A stretch of 64,000 nucleotides of DNA from Blautia faecicola (GTDB lineage Bacteria; Bacillota; Clostridia; Lachnospirales; Lachnospiraceae): positions 626,001 through 690,000 of the forward strand of contig NZ_SDKC01000001.1 of the NCBI RefSeq assembly GCF_004123145.1. Direction: 5' to 3'. A model generated the notes under the pieces. That model saw nothing but the letters and a program-made list of their open reading frames with translations. It was not told the DNA's origin and did not search any database. The translations under genes and the position numbers were made by a program. Numbering within the stretch: the first letter of the stretch is position 1; each line of letters starts with the position of its first letter. Below are positions 24,334 through 33,735 of this stretch, in pieces.

Positions 24334-24359
24334 CTATTCGGCAGGTAGTATCCCGCGAG
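24334..24359 (+). repeat. conserved hairpin upstream of essC (copy 1)
   Basis: The segment around GCAGGTAGTATCCCGCGAG matches 22 of 26 bases with a copy at 35143-35168 ahead of the lipoprotein gene. The core can form a GCAGG...C(C/T)TGC hairpin. Confidence 0.5.
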
Positions 24360-24460
24360 ACATTTGGGCTTGTAACTGTAAAGATACTGAACAGCTACGA
24401 TGCCTGAATAAAACAGAGAGAAGATATCTTGTACCTGCAGGAAGGAATCGAAAGAACAAT

Positions 24461-27400
24461 ATGAACTATGTAGTTACAATTTTAACTGAAAAATACTTAT
24501 ATCGAGTGAATATAGAAGGCGGAATAAAATATACCCTTGGATCCGGAAAAAAAGATTTATTTCCGATGTCAGAGCTTGGTATAGATGGGCAGCTTGGGAT
24601 GTGTTTTAACGAAAAAAAAACAAGTATTGAAGTTAACTGCAAAGACAATCCCTCTGTCAGTAAAGGAAATTAACGAAGAAGCCAGATTAGTTCACATTTG
24701 CGGATATCCGAAGATAGAAGTAAGTTTTACAAGGGATACAGGAGAATATCCGGAATCATATGCTATTCCTTATGAGTGTCAGATTCATATTGGAAGATCT
24801 AAAAAGAATGATATTGTTCTGAATGAGTCCTATGTGAGCAGAAATCACCTGCTTATCACAGCCGAAAGAGGCAGAATTCGAATAGAGGATCTGGAGAGCA
24901 CATATGGCACCTATCTGAATGGAAGTCCCGTGAAAAAAGCAATGCTGAAATCCGGGGACGAAATTGACATTTGTGATCTGCGTATGATCTGCAAGGAGAA
25001 CAGACTATATTTTTATAACCTTCATGAAACACCGGAATTCAAATATCAGAAGGAGATCAATCACCCCGGGATGGCGACGGATATTGTCTCTACGCGGAAG
25101 GGATATCCTATATACCATCGCTCGCCGAGAATCAGAGAGTCTTTGCCTGTGGATGAGGTGAGATTATCGCATTTACCCAATAAACCACAAAAATTTTCTA
25201 TCAGAAAAGCGAACTTTTTGCCACTTTTAAGCAGCGGTGCCATGGCGGGAGCATCCATTGCCATGTCGACTTTTTCTCCTGCTATGCTTGCTATGCGCGC
25301 GGCGATGATGATTTCTCCTGTTGGGAGTTTGATTGGAAACAGTAATAAAAAAGCACGTAAGATGCTTATGGTCGAAGAAGAAGAACGCTTCCGGAAATAT
25401 GCGGACTATATTGCCGGAGAAAAAGCACATATTCGTGCCATTGGAGAAAAGCAAAGAGAAATCACGAATCAGGAGAATCCTGCGCCGGAAATCTGTGAAA
25501 CAATTTTAAATAAGATGTCGACTTCTTTATGGGAGAGAACAGCGACAGACTCAGACTTTTTACAAGTCAGGATGGGAGCCGGGTACGCCCCTCTTTGCGT
25601 AGAGGTAAAGCCTCCTACGGATGTCAACGATTTTCATATGGAAAGGGATGAACTGGAGGAGTTAACGGATCGGATTATACAGGAGACGCATCTGGTAGAT
25701 GATGTTCCTGCCAGACTGGATCTCCTAAAGTATAGTTCTGTGGGTGTGATCGGAAACAGACGCAAGGTAACAGACTTACTGAAGAATCTGCTGGTTTCAC
25801 TTTCCACACTACATTTCTTTAGAGACGTTCGTATTGTAGGCGTTTTTGATCCGGAAGAAGAGGAAGAATGGAAATCTATGCGCTGGCTTCCGCATATCTG
25901 GGATGATGAATTACAGACGAGATACTTGAGTTTTGATCCACTTACTGCAGAATCTTTCGAGAGCGCCACACTAAGCGGAGAAAAAGACCATGTGGATTCT
26001 TATGCGAAATTCCGGGAAAAAGTAAACAGTATCCTTGCGGAACGAAAAGATCCGGATTTTCAGGCAAAATGGAAAAACGGGATGAGTCCGGTTCCACATT
26101 ATATTTTTCTTTTTGCTTCCAGGAAAAAAACGGAGTGCTTTCTGCCTATGCTTTCCGAAAATGATCCTGCAATGGGTATCTCAACAATCTTTTTATATGA
26201 TGAACAGTATTATCTGCCGAACTTTTGTCAGTATATCGTAAATGTAGACGATCCTTATGATGACAGGACGGCTACTGCTTTTTACAAATACAGAGCAGAT
26301 GAAAAAATGTGGTTTACTATGGATCCGCCGATTTCGCAGAGAAAGTTTGATGCGTTTTGCAGACAGATGTCGGCGATCGAGGCTGAAGATGCCGCTGCCA
26401 GGGGACAGATCCCATCTTCGCTTACCTTCCTGCAATGCATGGATGTAAACAGGGTGCGGGATCTGAACGTACTGGAGAGATGGAAAAAGAATGACAGTGC
26501 TGTGAATATCACGGCACCTTTAGGAGAAGGAGAGGGTGGCAAGCTGTTTTCCTTATCCCTTCACAGACACTGCTCTCATGGGCTTGTGGCAGGTATGACA
26601 GGATCAGGAAAGAGTGAATTACTTATTTCATGGCTTTTGTCCATTGCCTGCAATTATCATCCGGAAGATGTTTCATTTGTAGTGATTGATTATAAAGGCG
26701 GGAGTACGGCATATGCTCTTGAAGAACTGCCACATGTTTGTGGGATTATTACAGATGTTGGCAGTGGCATTGACAGATGTATGCAATCTCTGGAGTACGA
26801 ACTGCGGCGAAGAGAAGACATTTTTGCTTCGGTAGGTGCCAAGGATATCAAGGAGTACATAAAAGGGCATCACAAGGGAGAATTTCAGGAAGCTGTACCA
26901 AGGCTTCTGATTGTGTTTGACGAATTTAAAGAGCTGATCAAGGAAAGACCGGTTGTCAAGAAAATGGTTGATTCCATAGCTGCAAAGGGAAGCTCTCTGG
27001 GAGTACATCTGATTCTGGCTACCCAGAGTCCTGCAGATGCGGTAGATGAGGGAACCTGGAATAATACCCAGTATCAGATCTGTATGAAGGTGCAAAACGC
27101 TGCCGCCAGTAAGGTGATGATTCATGAACCGGATGCGGCCATGATCACACAGGCAGGAAGAGCTTATGTAAGGGTTGGAACCTCCGAAAAGGCAGAAACC
27201 TTCGCACTGATTCAATCCGCCTGGTCCGGTGCTCCTTATCGGGAAAATAAAGAACAGGGTGCTTTGGAAGTGCGTTATGTAACCATGGATGGTTCGCGCA
27301 TCAAAACAGTAGAAGAAAATCATACACGATTTGTTTCGGATAAGAAAGAAATTGAGGCTGTGATAGCTTATATAGCGAAAACAGCCCAAGCGGCAGGTAT

Positions 27401-29054
27401 AGAGAAACAGCCATCACCGTGGAAAACAGAACTTCCGGATCTCTTCAGCTGGAAGAAGCTGCCGGTGGAAGGCAGCTTTGACGGAGAAAAATGGGAGATG
27501 ACAGAGGCTCCATGGTTATCGGTGCCGGTTGGTATATTTGACAGGCCGGAGCTTCAGATGCAGGGAGTACAGTATATGGACTTCCTGAAGGAAGGCAATT
27601 TTGGGGTCTTTGGAAGCCCCCAGACAGGGAAGACATCTCTGCTTCGGACAATTGCAACATCTTTATGCCGCATGTATTCTCCCCGGGATATACATCTTTA
27701 TATCATTGCAGATATGGCCGGTATGGAGGCTTTCCCGCAGGTAGGAGGCGTTGTGGGATCCGGACAGGAAGAAAAGCTTGGCAAGCTCATAAATATGCTG
27801 ATCAGTTTTCAGGAGGAGAGAAGAAAAATTTTCAATCAGGAGAGAGTGGATTCTCTGAAAGCTTACCGGGAACTGGTCAGTGAAGAGATGCCGGCTGTCT
27901 TTGTTTTGATCGACCGCTTCAGTGGCATTCTGGAGTCAAACCAGGATTATAAAGACGTATTTGTTCGTCTTTTCAGTGAGGGACCATCAAAAGGAATCTA
28001 TTTTGTTTATACAGGTGTAAATAATACAGGCGTGCCTTATAAGCTGACAGCCAATGTTTCCGGGGCAATTTCTTTCATGCAGGCCGACCGGAGTGAATAC
28101 AGCACTTTGATAGGACAGGTGAGGGACACAAGATTACCGAATAGAGTGGGTAACGCTCTGATCAAAGTAAATCAGGAACTGATCAATTTCCAGAAGGCAA
28201 TGTACGAACCGGGAGAAAATGATAAAGAGCGGGAAATGGCGCTGAAAGCAGAAGCAGAAAGCATGACAGAAGCTTGGAGAGGAAAGCCGGCTTTGAAGAT
28301 ACCGGTTCTTCCGGAAAGTATTTCGGTGAAAAGCATGGCAGATCTCAGCGGCAGCGAGCAGGGGATAGCCGTTGGACTGGATACAGAGAGCATAGAAGCG
28401 GTTTATGTAAAACCGGGAGAAACAACGGCAATGGCTGTTACCGGAAGAGTTGGATGTGGAAAGAGCACAATGCTTCAGAGAATAGGGCAGATGGTATTGG
28501 AAGTGGATGAAAATACACTTTTATATTGTCTGGATACAGAGAAAAAATCTCTGGCGAAGCTGCAGGAGAAAGGAACTGCTTATGCGCGATTGTCAGAAGT
28601 CGAGAAAGTACAGGATGTATTCGCTCAGATTTTAAAGGAATTGATGAGTCGTATGCAGAGAAGAAAAGAAGCTGCGACGGAAATCGAGAAAGAACCCTGG
28701 ATCATCCTGCTTATTGATGACATAAAAGAATGTAACAGCTTACCGGATGATATACAGATGCAGCTGCACCGGATCATGACAAAGACGAAAGGCTATGGTG
28801 TGCTGGTTCTCTGTGGGATCCGGCAGGGCGATCTTTTCAATTTTTATACGCAGGATCAGCTCGGCGTGGATCTCAAATCTTCCGGAACTGCTCTGGCGTT
28901 GTCTGATACGGCAGTGCATTACGAAGGCTTTTATAAAAATAATTTTGCGCAAAGCCAGAGAAATGCAGAGCTGGAGAAAGGGTTTGGAATCTTTTTTGCA
29001 GATAATGGCGGCAGGAAAATCAAGTGCATAGACAGTCAGGAGGCAGGGAGATGA
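24461..29054 (+). CDS. essC: EssC-type FtsK/SpoIIIE ATPase of type VII secretion, frameshifted near N-terminus
   Basis: About 1530 codons. The start ATG 24461 reads MNYVVTILTEKYLYRV (first FHA-like domain); this frame stops at 24673, while the frame with the rest of the protein is open from before 24585. A +1 shift, near an A9 run (24612-24620) or near 24650, is needed. Then come a second, classic FHA (HIGRSKKNDIVLNESYVSRNH), a membrane segment (about 25210-25350) and three P-loop ATPase domains with Walker A at about 26594 (GMTGSGKSE), 27611 (GSPQTGKTS) and 28443 (GRVGCGKST); VVIDYKGG is the first Walker B. It is the motor that exports WXG100 proteins. The frameshift may be phase variation, slippage-corrected, inactivating or an assembly error. 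Confidence 0.88.
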
Positions 29055-29308
29055 ATCGAATCATAGTCACAATAAGAATAAATCAGAAAAAAGAATATGA
29101 TTTGGAACTTCCTGTTCATCAGAAAATCAAAGATCTGATGCAGGATATTTCAGATTCGCTGGAAGGACTGGATCCATTGTCCTGGTTTGACCCGGAAAAG
29201 GTCAGCTTTATGGACAAAAGAACAGGTAGAAGATTAAACCCGGAGAATTCTTTACTGGAAGAGTGTGTATGGAATGGAGATATCCTGGAAATACAGGGAT
29301 ACAAATAG
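29051..29308 (+). CDS. YukD/EsaB-like ubiquitin-fold protein
   Basis: 85 residues; ATG overlaps the essC stop (ATGA). The pattern IIVTIRINQKKEYDLELPVHQKI ... PENSLLEECVWNGDILEIQG is a small ubiquitin-like beta-grasp fold as in YukD/EsaB of Gram-positive type VII systems. It is an accessory cytosolic component of the secretion machine. Translational coupling to essC supports the assignment. Confidence 0.8.
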   Translation: MNRIIVTIRINQKKEYDLELPVHQKIKDLMQDISDSLEGLDPLSWFDPEKVSFMDKRTGRRLNPENSLLEECVWNGDILEIQGYK

Positions 29309-29349
29309 AATAATGTATCCGGAATAAAGAAATCAGCAAATGACAGGAG

Positions 29350-29375
29350 CTTAAAAACCTTACAGGTTTTTTAAG
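29350..29375 (+). terminator. hairpin with T run between yukD and WXG100 gene
   Basis: CTTAAAAACCT / AGGTTTTTTAAG with a 3-base loop. It may attenuate transcription into, or separate, the substrate genes downstream. Confidence 0.5.
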
Positions 29376-29420
29376 AATAAAAAAGTCAGAAATGACGTAT
29401 CAAAGAAAGGTGGAAATCAA

Positions 29421-29708
29421 ATGAAAATTATTGTAACTCCAGAGGAAATGAGAAGCAACGCAACAAGTCTTCGCAGTGAAAAAGCTAATTTTGAACAGTG
29501 TATCAGCAGCATGCGTACAATCGTAAACAGTATGAGTGGCGTATTCGAAGGTGAGGCTGCAGCAGCTTATGTATCAAATTTTGAAAGCTACAATGGTCAG
29601 TTTACGGCTTTTGGAGAACTTCTGGAAAGCTTTGCACAAAAGCTGGATACCGCTGCCAATACTATGGAGGAAACTGACGGAGGACTTGCAGCATCCATGG
29701 GTCAGTAA
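29421..29708 (+). CDS. WXG100 family protein (EsxA-like)
   Basis: 95 residues, the canonical WXG100 length, all-helical, with the hairpin turn SGVFEGEAAAAYVSNFE. The usual W-x-G is F-E-G. These proteins form helical-hairpin dimers and are the main substrates of EssC. A strong AAAGGTGG precedes ATG and the gene stands 110 bases after yukD, which fits higher expression of the substrate. C-terminal AASMGQ lacks a classic YxxxD/E signal. Confidence 0.85.
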   Translation: MKIIVTPEEMRSNATSLRSEKANFEQCISSMRTIVNSMSGVFEGEAAAAYVSNFESYNGQFTAFGELLESFAQKLDTAANTMEETDGGLAASMGQ

Positions 29709-29718
29709 GGAATGAGCG

Positions 29719-30363
29719 ATGGAAAGAATGAAGGAATTACTACTGTCCCCGGAAGAAATCTATTATATCGGAAAAGTAAGCGGCGGAAAATATCTGGATT
29801 ATGATTATATTGCCGCTATGAAGGATATTGGAAAACGGGGGAAAATAAAAGAACAGGAAATTCTGGATAGTCTTGAAAGAAAGGGATATGCCCAGGAGGA
29901 TTTCCTGGGCAACCTGGAAGTAGAGCCGGCATGTATAGAAATATTACAGCCTCTTTATCAGGGAATGTATGAATCGGAACTGATCTTGCGGGAAGAGGTC
30001 GGAGAATCTGTACATTATAAATTTCATCATATGGAGAATCGGATCACATCCGTAGAGTGCCGGTCACAGGAGTACCGGATCAGGGTGCAGGACAAAGAGG
30101 GGATAGAAAGGATGCTTTCTCCCCTTTTGGAAAACAATGTGCAGACGGAGAAAAAAGAAGCATATATCGCGACTGACCAGGCAGAAAGAAGTATCATTCT
30201 GAAAGGTACTCATATTGGAAAGGATACCTGTCTTTATTTTTACGCAGAAAAAGGCGGATATTTCTATGAAATGGATCCGGAACAGGCAGAGGAAAAGATA
30301 CTTCGCCTGGTTGAAAAAAATGTCGTTTGTGAGCAGGTAAAAAAGATTCTGACAGGAGACTGA
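29719..30363 (+). CDS. hypothetical type VII-locus protein (EspG/DUF5081-like possibility)
   Basis: 214 residues, no signal peptide or membrane helix. The start (LLSPEEIYYIGKVSGGKYLDYDYIAAM) resembles secretion-associated chaperone-like proteins (DUF5081/EspG-type, low certainty), followed by mixed alpha/beta sequence. It begins 10 bases after the WXG100 gene, suggesting a cytosolic partner or chaperone of that substrate. Function otherwise unknown. Confidence 0.7.
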   Translation: MERMKELLLSPEEIYYIGKVSGGKYLDYDYIAAMKDIGKRGKIKEQEILDSLERKGYAQEDFLGNLEVEPACIEILQPLYQGMYESELILREEVGESVHYKFHHMENRITSVECRSQEYRIRVQDKEGIERMLSPLLENNVQTEKKEAYIATDQAERSIILKGTHIGKDTCLYFYAEKGGYFYEMDPEQAEEKILRLVEKNVVCEQVKKILTGD

Positions 30364-30367
30364 AAAA

Positions 30368-30685
30368 ATGGCATACAGAGATGAAAATGGAAAAATAACG
30401 ATTGATGATGTCGCGGCCGGAGAGGATATCAGAAAAATCGAGCGGGCACAGGCTATCCTGCAAAATGCACTGCAGAGCCTGAGAGCAGCGCAGACAGAAG
30501 GGGCAAATTCGAAAGGCCAGACGGCACAGGCTATTTATGATAAATCTCAGGAACTGATCAACCAGATTCAAAGGCTCGATAATAATCTGGAAGAAACAAC
30601 AAATTATATTCGCCATGTGCTTGCTGTGTATAAGGCAAAGGATGAAATGCTTAAGGCGATTATGGCATCACAAAATATGGTTTAG
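30368..30685 (+). CDS. small helical type VII-associated protein
   Basis: 105 residues: IRKIERAQAILQNALQSLRAA and SKGQTAQAIYDKSQELINQI form two amphipathic helices, then LEETTNYIRHVLAVYKAKDE. Length and helix-hairpin look resemble WXG100-type partner proteins, although no W-x-G turn is present. It starts 4 bases after the previous stop. Probably a co-secreted partner of the following WXG protein. Confidence 0.72.
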   Translation: MAYRDENGKITIDDVAAGEDIRKIERAQAILQNALQSLRAAQTEGANSKGQTAQAIYDKSQELINQIQRLDNNLEETTNYIRHVLAVYKAKDEMLKAIMASQNMV

Positions 30686-30701
30686 AGTGGAGGGATTCGA
30701 C

Positions 30702-30995
30702 ATGGCTAATATCAGAATCGACACAGATGGATTGCAGAATAATATTTCCTCTATGAGAGCTTATGTGAATGAACTGGATTCTTTGAATGCGCGGACGCAG
30801 TCACTTTTGGCACAGATTGCTTCTTCCTGGGAGGGAGAGGCAAGCACGGCGTATATTAATATTATGACAGAGAGAATGCAAAAAGCAGGGCAGATGAAAG
30901 AACTTTTACAGGAATTTATCTCCTATATGGAGGCTGCCAGGACAAAATTTGCATCAAGAGATCAGGAAGGTGCAAGTGCTATCAGGGGATGCTAG
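30702..30995 (+). CDS. WXG100 family protein
   Basis: 97 residues with a true turn SSWEGEASTAYINIM (W-E-G) between two helices, as in EsxA/EsxB. GAGGGATT precedes ATG 30702; the earlier in-frame ATG at 30615 lies inside the previous gene. Likely a second substrate of the EssC machine, perhaps pairing with the 30368 product. Confidence 0.88.
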   Translation: MANIRIDTDGLQNNISSMRAYVNELDSLNARTQSLLAQIASSWEGEASTAYINIMTERMQKAGQMKELLQEFISYMEAARTKFASRDQEGASAIRGC

Positions 30996-31006
30996 GAGAT
31001 GAGAAG

Positions 31007-31444
31007 ATGATTATAGATGTGAATCCACAGACGATTACGGAAATTGCACAGACCATTGCAAATGCTTATGGAGAAGTGGAGGAGGCTGCAAGAATTCTGA
31101 CTTCCATCACGGAACATAATAACTGGAATTGCAAAGAGAGGGATGCTATCAATGATTACACCCATTCGAATGCCCGGGAGATTTTGAAAATCAGTGAGAA
31201 ATCTGGAAATTTTGCAAATGTCATGAAAATAGTTGCAGAGAACTTTACGACAGATGAGAAAAATATATCAGAAATGTTTACCAGTGTCGAAAGTATGATT
31301 GGATCCATACTTTCGATCCGGCCGATCGGAGCCGGAAACAGGACAAGTAATCTCCCGGAAGGGGTAATGCCGATTTGCAAATCAGGCGGACCAGAAGATT
31401 TTAAGTTGTCTTCCGTGATTGAGCTGGCAAGCTTGAAACTGTAA
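31007..31444 (+). CDS. WXG100-superfamily-like protein
   Basis: 145 residues; AGGAGAT lies about 9 bases upstream of ATG 31007 (an ATG at 30989 overlaps the previous gene and is less likely). NPQTITEIAQTIANAYGEVEE and ITEHNNWNCKERDAINDYTHS resemble WXG100 helices around an NWNC turn, followed by a C-terminal extension of about 50 residues. Function unknown, probably secreted or a partner of secreted protein. Confidence 0.68.
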   Translation: MIIDVNPQTITEIAQTIANAYGEVEEAARILTSITEHNNWNCKERDAINDYTHSNAREILKISEKSGNFANVMKIVAENFTTDEKNISEMFTSVESMIGSILSIRPIGAGNRTSNLPEGVMPICKSGGPEDFKLSSVIELASLKL

Positions 31445-31473
31445 TGTACTCTCAGAAAGACTCCGGGAGTACA
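31445..31473. repeat. MITE end remnant
   Basis: TGTACTCTC joined to AGAAAGACTCCGGGAGTACA. These match the left and right terminal repeats of the 160-bp element at 51107-51266 (18 of 20 bases at the right end), so this looks like an internally deleted copy. It can form a hairpin between two type VII genes. Confidence 0.6.
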
Positions 31474-31496
31474 TTTGTAAGGACAGGAGGAGAAGA

Positions 31497-32633
31497 ATGG
31501 CATCCAGAATTATATTAGATCCGGAAACCCTGTTGGCGCAGGCTGGTGAAATGCAGAATCTGACAGCAGAGTATGAAGCCCTGTTTTCAAAGGTTACAGG
31601 TACCTTGAATGATACAAACAATCATTGGAGTGAACTGTTAGCACATAATTTCGCAGGAAAAATAAGCAGTGCCCAGCAAAGTTTCACAGGTATTACAGAG
31701 CTTCTTTCCAGCGGGGCTGCTGCGGCGAAAAACAGTGCCGCAACCATGCAGTCGGTAGACCAGTCTCTTGTTAAGGTGTTTGGAGGAGAAGCAGGCGCGG
31801 GAATCAGTTCCGGGCAGGTACAAGGTGTGATTGATGTCATAGAGGATTACAGGAAAGCCGAAAAGACATCCAAGAAAGTAAAAGTAAAAAGTAAAAAGAA
31901 AAAAGACAGTTTTCTGGACTCATTGAAAGCAGATTTGGCAGGAGTATCGAAAGCAGTTATTAAAAAGGGGAAGAAGACTGTTGCAAAAATAAAAAAATCC
32001 TATGATGAGAAAGGCTTTGTTTATAAAGCTCTTCAATATGGTAAAGCCGCTGTAAAAGTCGGCGAAGGTGTCATCAAAATTGCCGGTGCGGTAGCTCTGG
32101 TAGCAGGTTCCGGTGGTGCAGCACTTCCGGTAGCTACCTGCCTTGCGCTTAGTGCCGGTAATGATGTTTATAATGCCATGATGGATGCAACATACACCTA
32201 TACCGGCGACTTTAACAAGATCGGTAATACAAATTTATTAAAGGAATTTCTTGTAAAACAAGGCAGAGAGACGGGAGAAGCCCTCTTTGGAGATAAGAAG
32301 CTGGGAGAAGAGATGGGCAACTGGGTCTATACAGGAGTGGACATTGTTTCTTTCTTAAATGGTGTAGATCAGCTTGGAAAATCTTTTGGAAAATTTCAAA
32401 CCGCAATAACCGGTACCGCAGGAACGTCAAAGGTGTGGGGAGAAATTCACATGAAGGACGTGATCGAAAATACACATAAACTTTACAAGAAAGATGGAAT
32501 CATTAAGACTGTGCTTCGCATAGATCCAACCTCTGTAGGTAATTTTGGATATGATGTCGTCACAGGTGCGATGAAAGCGATTCAGTCAGCAGGCAAACTT
32601 GGCAGTACAATAGCAGATCTGGCGTTTGGTTAA
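31497..32633 (+). CDS. large WXG-domain protein, candidate type VII effector
   Basis: 378 residues. The N-terminal about 110 residues are a WXG100-like hairpin (SRIILDPETLLAQAGEMQN, turn NNHWSELLAHNF). A Lys-rich linker (KKVKVKSKKKKD, KKGKKTVAKIKK) follows, then a hydrophobic region (VGEGVIKIAGAVALVAGSGG, LPVATCLALSAG) and a C-terminal domain with no recognised motif. This architecture is that of polymorphic-toxin or scaffold substrates of type VII secretion. No immunity gene of known family is obvious; the small DUF4176 gene follows. Confidence 0.75.
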   Translation: MASRIILDPETLLAQAGEMQNLTAEYEALFSKVTGTLNDTNNHWSELLAHNFAGKISSAQQSFTGITELLSSGAAAAKNSAATMQSVDQSLVKVFGGEAGAGISSGQVQGVIDVIEDYRKAEKTSKKVKVKSKKKKDSFLDSLKADLAGVSKAVIKKGKKTVAKIKKSYDEKGFVYKALQYGKAAVKVGEGVIKIAGAVALVAGSGGAALPVATCLALSAGNDVYNAMMDATYTYTGDFNKIGNTNLLKEFLVKQGRETGEALFGDKKLGEEMGNWVYTGVDIVSFLNGVDQLGKSFGKFQTAITGTAGTSKVWGEIHMKDVIENTHKLYKKDGIIKTVLRIDPTSVGNFGYDVVTGAMKAIQSAGKLGSTIADLAFG

Positions 32634-32652
32634 GAGGAGAAAGGAAAATAAA

Positions 32653-32925
32653 ATGGCAAAGCAATTATTACCAAATGGAAGTGTCGTAACTTTAAAAGGT
32701 GCGACAAAGAAGCTAATGACAATTGGCATTGAGGTTGAAATGGAAGGGGATGAAAAAACCTACGATTATATCGCGATTCCCTATCCGGAAGGTTATATCG
32801 ATTCAGAAACCATGTTCCTTTTTATGCAGGAGGATATCGAGAACGTATCTTTCGTAGGTTTTGTAGATGCACAATTGCAGGTTTTTCGAACTGCGTTGGA
32901 AGAAACCGATGAAAATGATGAATAG
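32653..32925 (+). CDS. DUF4176 family protein
   Basis: 90 residues with LPNGSVVTLKGATKKLMTIGI, YDYIAIPYPEGYIDSETMFLFMQEDI and the LQVFRTAL end, typical of DUF4176 proteins that accompany type VII substrates. ATG 32653 has GGAAAAT upstream. It might act as chaperone or immunity partner for the preceding large WXG protein; no direct evidence. Its end overlaps the phosphatase start by 17 bases. Confidence 0.82.
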   Translation: MAKQLLPNGSVVTLKGATKKLMTIGIEVEMEGDEKTYDYIAIPYPEGYIDSETMFLFMQEDIENVSFVGFVDAQLQVFRTALEETDENDE

Positions 32926-33718
32926 TATCATAATGACAGGCTTCGGGAGAATCTCTGCCGCCTGTGGCTGTCATACAGGCAGGAGAAGAAAAAACAATGA
33001 GGATAATTTTTTCTTCGCGGGCCGCTATATGGCAAGCGATAACAATGGACTTGGCAGTATCCTGGAAAAAAGCTTTTCCTTAAAAAAGGATCGGTTCTTT
33101 GCTGTTTTTGACGGTATGGGAGGCGGAGAATATGGTGAAATTGCTTCCTATATGGCTGCAAAGGCAACAGAGCAGTATTTGAATGCAGAAGAAGCAGCTG
33201 ATATTGCAGATAAAAAAGACTATCTGGAAAAAATGTGCACCCACGTAAATGACAGGATATTTAAGGAAACCCTTCGTTTGAATGCAGAGATGATGGGATC
33301 TACTCTGGCAGGACTGTATTTTACAGGCAGTCAGGTATGGACTGTGAATGTGGGGGACAGCAGATGCTTTCTCTTACGAGACAGGAAACTTCAGCAGATT
33401 TCCGAAGATCAGACCGATGAAGCCTATATGAAAGAAAATGGGATTCATGGACGAAAACCATATCTGACACAGTATATGGGAATGGATCCTGAGGAAGTGC
33501 GCGTGCTCCCATATGCGGACAGCCTGCAGCTTAAAAAAGGAGATCGCTTTCTTATATGTAGTGATGGTGTGAGTGACATGGTGTCCATAGAGTTTTTGGA
33601 AACTATGTTGCTGCAGACGCAAAGTCCGGCAAAGTGTGTAGATACAATCCTCGCAGCGGCTTTAGAAGCAGGCGGTAAGGATAATATTACAGCGATCGTA
33701 CTGGAAATAAACAGATAG
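32909..33718 (+). CDS. PP2C family Ser/Thr phosphatase
   Basis: 269 residues from ATG 32909 (GGAAG upstream; ATGs at 32915, 32918 and 32933 are alternatives). PP2C motifs: GRRRKNNEDNFF, FAVFDGMGGGEYG (metal aspartate D-G), GDSRCFLLR, ICSDGVSDM and GGKDNITAIVL, all metal-ligand residues retained. It should remove phosphate from proteins phosphorylated by the kinase encoded next. Placement within the secretion operon suggests control of FHA-containing EssC or other subunits. Confidence 0.93.
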   Translation: MKMMNSIIMTGFGRISAACGCHTGRRRKNNEDNFFFAGRYMASDNNGLGSILEKSFSLKKDRFFAVFDGMGGGEYGEIASYMAAKATEQYLNAEEAADIADKKDYLEKMCTHVNDRIFKETLRLNAEMMGSTLAGLYFTGSQVWTVNVGDSRCFLLRDRKLQQISEDQTDEAYMKENGIHGRKPYLTQYMGMDPEEVRVLPYADSLQLKKGDRFLICSDGVSDMVSIEFLETMLLQTQSPAKCVDTILAAALEAGGKDNITAIVLEINR

Positions 33719-33735
33719 AATCAGAGGAGAGGCAA

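Noticed and set aside
24323-24460. In-frame sequence upstream of the EssC N-terminus
   Set aside because: It has no recognised domain and overlaps the conserved hairpin; the FHA-like protein begins naturally at ATG 24461.
26673-27389. Minus-strand open frame inside essC
   Set aside because: Entirely within a strongly supported ATPase gene; no RBS or recognised motif.
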